Shown one piece after another: positions 51,745 through 60,553 of a DNA stretch of 64,000 bases. Within the stretch, counting starts at the first letter, position 1. Every line of letters begins with the position of its first letter. The notes under the pieces were generated by a model, which saw only the letters and a list, made by a program, of their open reading frames with translations, made no database searches and was not told the origin of the DNA. The stretch is from Candidatus Lindowbacteria bacterium RIFCSPLOWO2_12_FULL_62_27 (GTDB lineage: Bacteria; Lindowbacteria; 2-12-FULL-62-27). The position numbers were made by a program, and so were the translations under genes. The DNA is taken from contig MFPR01000043.1 of the NCBI GenBank assembly GCA_001784175.1, positions 1 to 64,000 of the forward strand. Direction: 5' to 3'.

Positions 51745-52017
51745 TCAGGCCCAGGCCGGCCAGACGGAAATGCAAACTGCCGTATCCTCCGGAATTGTTT
51801 CGTCCGAACAGACCGTCATCAGCATCCGGCCCCGGTCTCTGACCTTCATGGCCACCCGATGAATTTCCATTCGGTCGGGACTGTGAGCCAGGAGCCGCCC
51901 GGTCTTGGCCGTGGTCGTGGCCGGGTCGTATTCCGCCACCTCAATGAGGAGCCACGTCTTTCTTTTCTTAAACCGCCTCCGAATCGTTTCGATGCCCTCA
52001 ATACGCCCCCGTTTCAT
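51745..52017 (-). CDS. Small partner of the retropepsin-like protease
   Basis: 90 residues starting at an ATG six bases after a -10 box. It has a basic N-terminus (MKRGRIEGIETIRRRFKKRK) and a beta-rich remainder with TWLLIEVAEYDPATTTAKTG and a RLLAHSPDRMEIH segment. I recall no functional annotation for it. It resembles the small partners often found beside such proteases. The tight linkage and the shared promoter style suggest a two-component unit. Confidence 0.7.
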   Translation of the reverse strand: MKRGRIEGIETIRRRFKKRKTWLLIEVAEYDPATTTAKTGRLLAHSPDRMEIHRVAMKVRDRGRMLMTVCSDETIPEDTAVCISVWPAWA

Positions 52018-52023
52018 GTCAAA

Positions 52024-52052
52024 GTTTTCCTACATACCTTCAGGCAAGTCAA
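52024..52052 (-). promoter_or_regulatory. Leaderless promoter of the retropepsin pair
   Basis: TTGACT (52052-52047), 17-base spacer, GAAAAC (52029-52024), six bases to the ATG. The -35 neighbourhood GCTTGACTTGCC matches the MntA/HepT promoter. Confidence 0.6.
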
Positions 52053-52059
52053 GCGCGCA

Positions 52060-52130
52060 GCCGCCCGACCGCCGATCCGGGGCACAGGGTCATGATGCCC
52101 GCATCCCGCATCTTGCAATCGGGCGCACCC
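52060..52130. repeat. Interspersed repeat copy E
   Basis: GC-rich unit (core GGCACAGGGTCATGATGCCC, then CGCATCTTGCAATCGGGC). It lies about 10 bases upstream of the retropepsin-pair promoter. The 316 bases between 52017 and 52334 hold only this promoter and copies E and F. Confidence 0.8.
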
Positions 52131-52187
52131 TTGGCACGATGCAGCCGGAGGAACACATTCAATGCAGGCAATGCACAGACGAGGAAG

Positions 52188-52378
52188 GCGCGATTTGTGA
52201 TTGGTGATTTCCGTTTGGTGATTTGTGATCGCGAAAATCACAAATTGGAAATCCCAAATCACAAATCACAAATAATCTTTTCCCTTGCCCCTGCCGTCCC
52301 CGCCGCCCGCCCGCCGATCCGGGGAACCGGGTCATGATGGACGCATCCGGAATCCGGAAAGCTGGCAGCCTCCGGCCC
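52188..52378. repeat. Interspersed repeat copy F (long form)
   Basis: Same composite as copy A: an AT-rich nested hairpin (about 52190-52272) joined by the same TCTTTTCCCTTGCCCCTGCC sequence to the GC-rich unit. Its right end supplies the start codon of the next plus-strand frame. Confidence 0.85.
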
Positions 52379-52690
52379 TATTTTCTCCTTCTTGTCATTT
52401 CTGTTTTCGGGTTCGTGCTGCCGGCCTGCGGGAAAATGATGTCGGACAGCATCGTTGTTTTCCAAGTGCAGGTTTCGGGCGGCTTGGCGAGCGATGAATT
52501 CATCTCCCTGTATAATCCTCGTCCCGAAACCGTTTCTCTCACTCCCTATCGGATTTCCATCACTACAGGGGTGAGCAATACGCTGTCCACCTACGATGCC
52601 GGACTCGGTGGGAGCATGGGGCCGTTTGGGTTTTATCGAATCACACTTTCGACCGCCGACACCGCCTTAAGAGATGCCGGATTCGACGGG
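52334..52690 (+). pseudogene. N-terminal part of a frameshifted lipoprotein with lamin-tail-like domain
   Basis: The frame begins inside repeat copy F (MMDASGIRKAGSLRP is repeat-derived) and runs into a lipoprotein-type signal with LPAC lipobox (FLLLVISVFGFVLPAC). A lamin-tail-like domain follows (SDEFISLYNPRPETVSLTPY). From about 52680 the natural sequence continues in the next frame (52674-54347), so a frameshift or out-of-frame deletion separates the two parts. Confidence 0.65.
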
Positions 52691-54347
52691 GTTGGCGATA
52701 CCGTCGGCTCGGGTGAGTTTTGCGATTGCGCATCCGTCGAGCACGGCGGGATATTTCCGGGACGTATCGGGCCTCACGGCCGATTCGGCATGGACCGACA
52801 CGGATGGGTACGCGCAGGACACGTTTACGCTCGGGTCGGCCCGCGGCGTGTATCTGGTGACGGCGACCAGCGACTCGAACCCGATCCAAAAGACGATGTT
52901 CTATGCCTATGCGGACGGGTTCGATCTTGCGGCAAAGACGTGGAAACTCGTCGCGCCGAACAAGGAAGCGTCAGCGGTATCGTTGATGGCCCCGGTTTTG
53001 CATCCCATCAGCACGCTTCTGTCCCGATCGACCGTCTACGAGTGGAACGAGAACGCGGGAGTCAATGCCGGGCTGTATGATTATTCCAAAGCGACGGGCA
53101 TCGCGCGTGGGCGGGGATACTGGATCTACGACGACACCGGCGTTGGTGTCGTCTTTTCGGGAAGCTCCGGATTCGACACCGTCACCGTTTCGCTTACGGC
53201 CGGCTGGCACATCATTGGCACCGGAGAATATTTTTACATCGACTGGGATTCCGATGTCCGGTTCGATACCGGCAGTACGAAACTGACGCCCGCGCAGGCG
53301 GCCGCGGCCGGGGTCATTAACAATTCCGTCTACTGGTACCATGGCAGCGGCTACTACCGCGGGCCGGATCCGCTGACGCCGGCGCTCTCGCGCGTTCAGC
53401 TCAAACCGTCCGTCGGATTTTTCATGTATACCGCGCTGGCCTGCAACATGAGCCTATATCCGAATCCTCGGTCGCCGGCGGAGACGGCGACGCAGATTCT
53501 GAATCAGGCGCCGGCGCTGGTGACGAGAAACGCGAAAGATGGAACCCCCCACCCAGCCTCCCCCACAAGGGGGGAGGAGTTGTACGGCGCGGGCGCCTCG
53601 AAGTACACGCAATCGCAACCGGCCGAAACCAACTGGGACGTACGGTTCATCCTGTCCGGCGGCGGGCTAATGGAGTTTCAGAATTACATCGGAGTGAAAC
53701 CGTCGGCGACGGACGTGCTGATGTATGACCGCCGCGCGCCACCGCTGGCGGCCGGGCGATACCTTGCGATGAGTTTTGCCGGCGAAGATGGCGTGCGAAA
53801 GGCCGCGAGTTACGTGGAGCCGATCCGGACGGCGGCCAAATGGGATTTTCAAATTCAGAGCGACCTGACCGGCCAGGCGGTGACGCTGGCGTGGGACAAT
53901 CTGCAGAGCATTCCGGAGAAATTTGCCGCGTACCTCATCACACCCGCCGGGCCGCCGGTCGACATGCGCAAGAGCGCGTCGTTCAGTTTCGCCACGAACG
54001 CGGACGGCCCGACGGCCGCGTCATTCAGCGCGATCGCGGGACAGCCGGACTATGTCGCGGCGTTTCTGGCGCCGCCGCTGGACCGGGGGTTCACATTCGC
54101 GTATCCGAACCCGGGACCCGACGGCAACAGCTTCGTCTATTTCAAACACAACGTTACGGCCGGCGACGTTCGAATCAAAATTTTCGACGTTGGCGGCCGG
54201 CTCGTGCGGGAACTGACCGGAAGCGTCTCGCCGATCCCGTGGGACACGACCAACCGATTCGGCCAGAAACTCGGGTCGGGCGTGTACCTCTACATCGTCG
54301 AGGGCAGCGGCGCGAGGCTCGTGGACAGGGTGGCGATCGTACGATGA
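52674..54347 (+). CDS. Secreted protein with Ig-like and FlgD-type C-terminal domain (C-terminal part of a split gene)
   Basis: About 557 residues. It opens with a Big_1-like Ig domain (GLAIPSARVSFAIAHP, TDTDGYAQDTFTLGSARGVY), then a domain with ARGRGYWIYDD and SAGWHIIG-like motifs often seen in such proteins. It ends in a FlgD-Ig/type IX-sorting-like tail (VRIKIFDVGGRLVRELTG, LGSGVYLYIVEG). The ATG at 52674 is unlikely to be a real start; the protein probably continued from the 52334 frame. Its TGA overlaps the ATG at 54344 (ATGA). Confidence 0.75.
   Translation: MPDSTGLAIPSARVSFAIAHPSSTAGYFRDVSGLTADSAWTDTDGYAQDTFTLGSARGVYLVTATSDSNPIQKTMFYAYADGFDLAAKTWKLVAPNKEASAVSLMAPVLHPISTLLSRSTVYEWNENAGVNAGLYDYSKATGIARGRGYWIYDDTGVGVVFSGSSGFDTVTVSLTAGWHIIGTGEYFYIDWDSDVRFDTGSTKLTPAQAAAAGVINNSVYWYHGSGYYRGPDPLTPALSRVQLKPSVGFFMYTALACNMSLYPNPRSPAETATQILNQAPALVTRNAKDGTPHPASPTRGEELYGAGASKYTQSQPAETNWDVRFILSGGGLMEFQNYIGVKPSATDVLMYDRRAPPLAAGRYLAMSFAGEDGVRKAASYVEPIRTAAKWDFQIQSDLTGQAVTLAWDNLQSIPEKFAAYLITPAGPPVDMRKSASFSFATNADGPTAASFSAIAGQPDYVAAFLAPPLDRGFTFAYPNPGPDGNSFVYFKHNVTAGDVRIKIFDVGGRLVRELTGSVSPIPWDTTNRFGQKLGSGVYLYIVEGSGARLVDRVAIVR
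53557..53577. repeat. Intergenic-type hairpin inserted in a coding frame
   Basis: CCTCCCCC and GGGGGAGG arms around a short loop. The translated segment TPHPASPTRGEELYG is a typical product of such intergenic repeats, so an element seems to have entered this gene in frame. Confidence 0.6.
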
Positions 54348-54356
54348 TGAGAGAAT

Positions 54357-54391
<35 letters not shown>

Positions 54392-54402
54392 ACTACTGTT
54401 AC

Positions 54403-54430
54403 TGGCTTGTGGCTTCTGGCTTCTGGCTCC
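54403..54430 (+). repeat. Second heptamer array TGGCTTC (4 imperfect copies)
   Basis: TGGCTTG, TGGCTTC, TGGCTTC and TGGCTCC run in tandem inside the region that encodes the hydrophobic core of the porin signal peptide. Confidence 0.8.
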
Positions 54431-54449
54431 TTCTCCAGCGTATGGCCAG

Positions 54450-55847
54450 ATGTCCGCCGAGGAATTGCGGCGGGAGCGGGTCGAGACGACGGAAGAGTTG
54501 CGCAGGACTCAGGATGCGTTCGGGTCGTCGAGCTGGGCCAGCCGCGCGGTGGGCGGCGGCGGGGGATGGCGGCTGGATTATGGCGGGTGGATTTCACCCG
54601 CGTTTACGTCGTCGGCCGACAACGACCGCGACCGGGCGGCGCAGGACGCGCTCGACCATACGTGGGACATGGATTTGCGGCTCTACACGAAACTCTTGAG
54701 CCGGTCCGGCAAGTCGCAATTGTACGCGCGATTCAAGACCACGCATGCGTCCAACAGCCGCGCGTCGGAGGCGGTCCGCAAGAGCGATTGGATCCAACCC
54801 GCGGTCGACATGCTCTATTATTCAGCGTCGATTCAGGCCGGGAGCGTCAAGAACACCTTGACGGCGGGCCGCCAGTTCATTCTCGTCGAGCGCGGCGTCT
54901 CGTTCGGCCTCACGGTCGACGGTCTCGGCTACGAGATGCAGTCGCGCCGCAACCGCCTCCAGATTTTCTTCGCCCGGCAGCTTCCCGGGGACGACAACGT
55001 CGATTATCTCGCCAAATCGCCCGGGCGGTCGAAACGGTTTTTTTACGGCGGTGAATGGATCTGGAAATACATCCGGGGCCAGCAGGTCGGCCTCATGACC
55101 GTCTTCAACAGCGATCAGAACGACGGATCGGCCGACGCCGCCGGACAGAAACATCAGATCGACTCGCAGTATTACGGGATCGGGTTCGAAGGAAATATTT
55201 TCGCGCGGCTGTCCTACTGGGTGCATCACGTCCGGGAAACCGGCAAGACCCACTCCGACTTCGCCACGACGCTGTCTGCGGACAAAATCGGCATCGACGC
55301 GGCCGCGACGAATCTGGGCCTCCGGTATTTCTTCCCTACGAGGATTTCGCCCAGTGTCTACTTCGAATACGCCTCGGGCAGCGGGGACGCCGACGCGAAG
55401 GGCAACACCAGTTCGACCACGGGCGGAAGCGGATCGCTTGCCGGAAGCGGCGCCGGCGGCAAGGACCGGCGGTTCATATCGTTTGGCGGCCTGTCGCTCG
55501 GCTACGCTCTTGCGCCGCAGTTGGCGAACCTGTCGGCCTATAAACTCGGCATGAGTCTCAAGCCGTTCGGGTATGTGTCGAGCGCGTTCTGGAACAACAT
55601 GACGATTCAGCCTGCATACTACGAGTTTCGCCGGAAGAGTTCGACCGGCGCGACGTCGGATCCGTACACCGTGCGCGCGGCCGGCCAGTCGAACGACATC
55701 GGCTCCGAACTGGATTTCACATGGTCCTGGGTCCTCTGGGGCGACCTGCAGTACCAGTTCAAATACGGCAAGTTCATGCCGGGACACGCCTACGACAGCC
55801 GCGGCACTGAAACTTACCTGCGGCTCAAGATCTCGGTGGATTTATGA
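54450..55847 (+). CDS. Outer-membrane beta-barrel porin, alginate-export-like; likely phase-variable start
   Basis: 465 residues from the internal ATG at 54450. The chain is rich in alternating beta strands (FTWSWVLWGDLQYQFKYG, AATNLGLRYFFPT) and resembles the alginate-export porin family; strands run to the last residue (LRLKISVDL). In the same frame upstream, a signal peptide is readable (ILLLLACGFWLLAPSPAYGQ) but no ATG, GTG or TTG lies in frame before the stop at 54348. The ATG at 54344, coupled to the upstream stop, would be in frame if one heptamer were lost. As written the porin may be off. Confidence 0.8.
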   Translation: MSAEELRRERVETTEELRRTQDAFGSSSWASRAVGGGGGWRLDYGGWISPAFTSSADNDRDRAAQDALDHTWDMDLRLYTKLLSRSGKSQLYARFKTTHASNSRASEAVRKSDWIQPAVDMLYYSASIQAGSVKNTLTAGRQFILVERGVSFGLTVDGLGYEMQSRRNRLQIFFARQLPGDDNVDYLAKSPGRSKRFFYGGEWIWKYIRGQQVGLMTVFNSDQNDGSADAAGQKHQIDSQYYGIGFEGNIFARLSYWVHHVRETGKTHSDFATTLSADKIGIDAAATNLGLRYFFPTRISPSVYFEYASGSGDADAKGNTSSTTGGSGSLAGSGAGGKDRRFISFGGLSLGYALAPQLANLSAYKLGMSLKPFGYVSSAFWNNMTIQPAYYEFRRKSSTGATSDPYTVRAAGQSNDIGSELDFTWSWVLWGDLQYQFKYGKFMPGHAYDSRGTETYLRLKISVDL

Positions 55848-56347
55848 GAGCGCAGCGCACAGCCATCATCCGCCTCTTGGTCGCCCTTGCGTTTTTCCTC
55901 TACCTGCCCCTGACGGATTTCAGGCATGCGGCGGTTGCCGGCAATGATGAGAACGCGTACTACCGCAAGCTGCTCGTGAAGCGCGAGGCGACCGTCGAGG
56001 ACGCCATTCATGTCGTGGCCCGGTTTTATGAATACGAAGGCGAGACGAACATGTTGAAGGAGCTGAATTTTCTCCTTGAGAAAAACGTCGCGTTCCGCCG
56101 CGACATCAACAAGATGGCCGGCCAGCCGCTGACCAAGGGCGACATCGCCAACCTCATGATGAACGCCATGGGCAAGCGGTCCGGCATGATGTCGAAGATG
56201 TTTCCGAACAACCAGCGCTACGCCCTCCGGGAGGCGATCAAGTCCGGCCTCTTCGGCGGGGACAGCACGGTGATGGACCGCGTGGCCGGCAACGAGCTTC
56301 TGGGGCTTCTGGGGCAGATGCAGGAAAAGAAGGAGGCGAAGAAGTGA
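55844..56347 (+). CDS. Small exported protein between porin and FecR genes
   Basis: 167 residues with a signal peptide (IIRLLVALAFFLYLPLTDF). The mature part is helical and charged (REATVEDAIHVVARFYEYEG, LTKGDIANLMMNAMG). It overlaps the porin gene by four bases (ATGA) and the FecR gene by four, so the three are translationally coupled. No family recognised. Confidence 0.75.
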   Translation: MRAQRTAIIRLLVALAFFLYLPLTDFRHAAVAGNDENAYYRKLLVKREATVEDAIHVVARFYEYEGETNMLKELNFLLEKNVAFRRDINKMAGQPLTKGDIANLMMNAMGKRSGMMSKMFPNNQRYALREAIKSGLFGGDSTVMDRVAGNELLGLLGQMQEKKEAKK

Positions 56348-57372
56348 TGGCGCCGGGGATGTTGCTGGTGGTCGCCCTGTTGGGGCTGGTGGCGCCGACA
56401 CTAACTGCCGCGGAAATCATGGCCGGGCGGCTGACCGGCGTGAAGGGAAATGTCGAGGTGCAGAAACGCGGGGCGGAGGAATGGACGGCGGCGACGGACG
56501 GCATGGAAATTCAGCCGGGCGACCGGATCAACGCCGGATTCAACGGCAGGGCGGTATTGGAATTTGAAAACAGCCGCACCGAGATCCGGCCGGTGACGCA
56601 GTTTGTGGTGGGCCGGGCATTCACGACAAACGACCTGCATTACACCGAACTGTTCCTGCAGGTGGGCAAAGTGCTGTCGGAGGTAAACCCGAACAACGGG
56701 AAACAGAATAGATTCAATGTGACGTCGCCTGTGGCGGTTGCAGGCGTGCGCGGCACCAAACAGGAAGTCCGGTTCGCGCCCGCCGTGGGGATGGACGTAA
56801 AAATTCACGAAGGCCATGGCGTGGTCTCGCCGGTATCGGCGGACAAACTTCCGCCGGCGGTTCAGCAGCTTCTGCAGATCGCGCCCAAAGGCGGCAATCG
56901 CGCCGGCGGCGTGGCCGAGCTTCGCGAGGAAGGCGGCAAAGGCGGGAAGACCGACGTGGCGACGCCGAAGGAGGCGGTGGAGGCGTTCAACGAGTGGATA
57001 CAGGACGCGGCCGGCGGCGCGGCGGGCGAAAATGCCGGCGTACTCGACGCGCAGACGTTCGAGTACAGCATCCCGGTGTCGGAGGGCCAGTCGGCCTCAG
57101 TCGTGAGCAGTATCGATCCGTCGGCGGTCGTGGACGCGGCGCAGACCCTCGCGAAAGAGGCCGTGGCCGACGTCACGCCGGCCGGACTCAGCAGCAAGGA
57201 AGAGGAAGCGACGGCCAAGTACACCGAGGCGCTGACGACGACGGTTTCCGAGACGCAGAAACAGGAACAGAGCGCGCTGAACCAGGTCACGATTCAGGAA
57301 AACATCCAATCGACCCAGTCCGGCGGAACCCCGCCTACGGCCACGAATCTTCCGCCCGCGCGGCCGCAATAA
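56344..57372 (+). CDS. FecR-domain exported protein
   Basis: 342 residues from GTG at 56344 or ATG at 56347. After a signal peptide comes a FecR domain (about 25-135): GRLTGVKGNVEVQKRGAEEW, LQPGD-like IQPGDRINAG, and SPVAVAGVRGTKQEV. The rest is Ala/Glu-rich and low in complexity, with many Gln and Thr near the end. Stand-alone FecR-domain proteins are common near secreted or barrel proteins; there is no membrane helix for anti-sigma signalling here. Last gene of the porin operon. Confidence 0.85.
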   Translation: MMAPGMLLVVALLGLVAPTLTAAEIMAGRLTGVKGNVEVQKRGAEEWTAATDGMEIQPGDRINAGFNGRAVLEFENSRTEIRPVTQFVVGRAFTTNDLHYTELFLQVGKVLSEVNPNNGKQNRFNVTSPVAVAGVRGTKQEVRFAPAVGMDVKIHEGHGVVSPVSADKLPPAVQQLLQIAPKGGNRAGGVAELREEGGKGGKTDVATPKEAVEAFNEWIQDAAGGAAGENAGVLDAQTFEYSIPVSEGQSASVVSSIDPSAVVDAAQTLAKEAVADVTPAGLSSKEEEATAKYTEALTTTVSETQKQEQSALNQVTIQENIQSTQSGGTPPTATNLPPARPQ

Positions 57373-57413
57373 CGGCGCCGCACGGGGTCAGTGAAAGACG
57401 GTAACCCCCCTCA

Positions 57414-57436
57414 ATCCCCCCTTTTCAAGGGGGGAT
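57414..57436 (+). terminator. Hairpin terminator after the FecR operon
   Basis: A 10-bp perfect stem (ATCCCCCCTT with AAGGGGGGAT, 3-base loop) lies 41 bases after the fecR-like stop and just before the gap promoter. No long T-tract follows. Confidence 0.55.
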
Positions 57437-57443
57437 GAAGGGA

Positions 57444-58556
<1,113 letters not shown>

Positions 58557-58561
58557 CGGCC

Positions 58562-59770
58562 ATGGAAACCGCGACGGCCTCTTTTTCCAAGAAGACGATC
58601 GACGATGTGAAGTTCTCCGGCCGGCGCGCGCTCGTGCGCGTTGATTTCAATGTCCCGATGACGCCGGAAGGCAAAATCGCGGACGACACGCGACTCCGCG
58701 AGAGCCTGCCGACCCTCCGCAAGATCCTGGCCGACGGCGGCAGCGCCGTGCTCATGTCGCACATGGGCCGGCCGAAGGGCAAGGTCGTCGAGTCGATGCG
58801 CCTCGCGCCCATCGCCGCCGGCCTCTCGGAGCGGCTGGGCCGGCCGGTCCGGGCGCTGAAAGACTGCGTCGGCCCCGAGGTGGAACGTGAAGTTGCATCG
58901 CTGAAACCGGGAGACGTGGCGCTCCTTGAGAATCTGCGGTTCCATCCGGAGGAGGAAAAAAACGATCCCGGCTTTTCCAAGTCCCTCGCGCGGCTCGGGT
59001 CCGTGTACGTGAACGACGCGTTCGGCACGGCGCACCGCGCGCACGCCTCGACCGTGGGCGTGACCGAGCATCTCAAGCCGCGCGTGGCGGGGTATTTGAT
59101 GAAGAAAGAAATCGAATATCTCGGCCGGATTCTCTCCAATCCTGCCCGGCCCTTCGTCGCGGTCTTCGGCGGCGCGAAAGTTTCCAGCAAACTGTCGGTG
59201 TTGAAGAATCTTCTGACGAAGGTCGACCGGCTCCTCATCGGCGGCGCGATGACCTACACCTTCGTCGTTTCCCAGGGCGGCCGGGTCGGCAAGTCTCTCT
59301 GCGAGCGGGAACTGGCGGACGAAGCGCGGAACATCCTGGAGGAGGCGAATCGCCGCGGCGTCGAGGTGCTGTTGCCGACCGACTCGCGCGCGGTGCAGGA
59401 CGTCGATAAGCCTTCGACGATCCAGGTCGTCCCCTCGGATCAGATCCCGGACGACCGCGAGGGTGTCGACATCGGCCCGGACACCGTAAAGCGTTTTTCG
59501 GCGGCGCTCCGGGACGCGAAGACCGTTTTTTGGAACGGCCCCCTGGGCAAGTTCGAGCGGCCGGAATATGCGGACGGAACGTTTTCCTTCGCCCGCGCGC
59601 TGGCGTCATCCGGCGCGACCAAAGTGGTCGGCGGCGGGGACTGCGTGTCGGCGGTCCACGGCGCGGGCGTGGCGGACAAGATCGACCACATTTCGACCGG
59701 CGGCGGCGCGTCGATGGAATTTCTGGAGGGCCAGATTCTCCCGGGCGTGGCGGCCCTGGACGACCGATAG
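58562..59770 (+). CDS. pgk: Phosphoglycerate kinase
   Basis: 402 residues from the ATG at 58562. Motifs: RRALVRVDFNVPM, LMSHMGRPKGK, LLENLRFHPEEEKNDP, VNDAFGTAHRAHAS and the nucleotide site GGGDCVSAV. It transfers phosphate from 1,3-bisphosphoglycerate to ADP. tpiA follows after 18 bases. Confidence 0.98.
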   Translation: METATASFSKKTIDDVKFSGRRALVRVDFNVPMTPEGKIADDTRLRESLPTLRKILADGGSAVLMSHMGRPKGKVVESMRLAPIAAGLSERLGRPVRALKDCVGPEVEREVASLKPGDVALLENLRFHPEEEKNDPGFSKSLARLGSVYVNDAFGTAHRAHASTVGVTEHLKPRVAGYLMKKEIEYLGRILSNPARPFVAVFGGAKVSSKLSVLKNLLTKVDRLLIGGAMTYTFVVSQGGRVGKSLCERELADEARNILEEANRRGVEVLLPTDSRAVQDVDKPSTIQVVPSDQIPDDREGVDIGPDTVKRFSAALRDAKTVFWNGPLGKFERPEYADGTFSFARALASSGATKVVGGGDCVSAVHGAGVADKIDHISTGGGASMEFLEGQILPGVAALDDR

Positions 59771-59788
59771 CCGCGGCCGTTCGTCCTC

Positions 59789-60553
59789 ATGCGCAGAAAA
59801 AAACTTCTGGCGGGCAACTGGAAAATGTTCAAGACCGTCGGCGATGCCCTCGCCCTGGTCCGCAAACTCAAAATCTCCGTCGGCCAGGTCCGGGACCGGG
59901 AGGTGGCGGTGTGCCCGCCGTTCACGTCGCTCAAATCCGTTTCTGAAATCCTGTCCGACACCCAGATCCGGCTGGGTGCGCAAAACATGCACTACGAAAA
60001 AGAGGGCGCCTTCACCGGCGAAATTTCCCCCGACATGCTGGCCGATCTCGGCGTCGTCTACGTCATCCTCGGCCACAGCGAGCGCCGCCACGTTTTCGGC
60101 GAGCCGGACGACCTCATCGCCAAAAAAGTCCAGTCGGCCTTTCCGCGCGACCTGAAGCCGATTCTCTGCGTGGGCGAAACCCTGGACCAGCGGCAGGCGG
60201 ACCAGACCCGGTCGGTGGTGCTGGGCCAGATGGAGGCGGGCGTCCGGCTTTTGTCGGCCGACCAGGCGAAGTTTCTGACCGTCGCCTACGAGCCGGTGTG
60301 GGCGATCGGCACCGGCCACACGGCGACGCCGCGGCAGGCGCAGGAGGTCCACGAGGTCATCCGCGGATTTCTCCAGAAACGGTTCGGCCCCGTGTCGGAG
60401 GAGATCCGGATCCTGTACGGAGGCAGCGTCAAGCCGGAGAACATCGACGAGCTGATGGCCGAGCGGGACATCGACGGCGCGCTGGTGGGCGGCGCTTCCC
60501 TGACAGCGGAATCCTTTTCGAGAATTGTCCGGCACAACGGCGGCGGCGCGTGA
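59789..60553 (+). CDS. tpiA: Triosephosphate isomerase
   Basis: 254 residues: LAGNWKMFKT with the substrate Lys, ILGHSERRH with the catalytic His, VAYEPVWAIGTG with the catalytic Glu, and LYGGSVKPEN. Interconverts DHAP and G3P. It shares four bases with the next gene. Confidence 0.98.
   Translation: MRRKKLLAGNWKMFKTVGDALALVRKLKISVGQVRDREVAVCPPFTSLKSVSEILSDTQIRLGAQNMHYEKEGAFTGEISPDMLADLGVVYVILGHSERRHVFGEPDDLIAKKVQSAFPRDLKPILCVGETLDQRQADQTRSVVLGQMEAGVRLLSADQAKFLTVAYEPVWAIGTGHTATPRQAQEVHEVIRGFLQKRFGPVSEEIRILYGGSVKPENIDELMAERDIDGALVGGASLTAESFSRIVRHNGGGA

Noticed and set aside
43345-52378. Integron cassette array with attC sites
   Set aside because: TA operons with uniform orientation and ~75-80 bp repeats look integron-like, but no integrase gene is present and I could not find the paired RYYYAAC / GTTRRRY core sites at the repeat ends. 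Running an attC covariance search would decide it.
43446-52378. CRISPR array
   Set aside because: The repeats are long, GC-rich and separated by hundreds to thousands of bases holding genes; there are no regular spacers and no cas genes.
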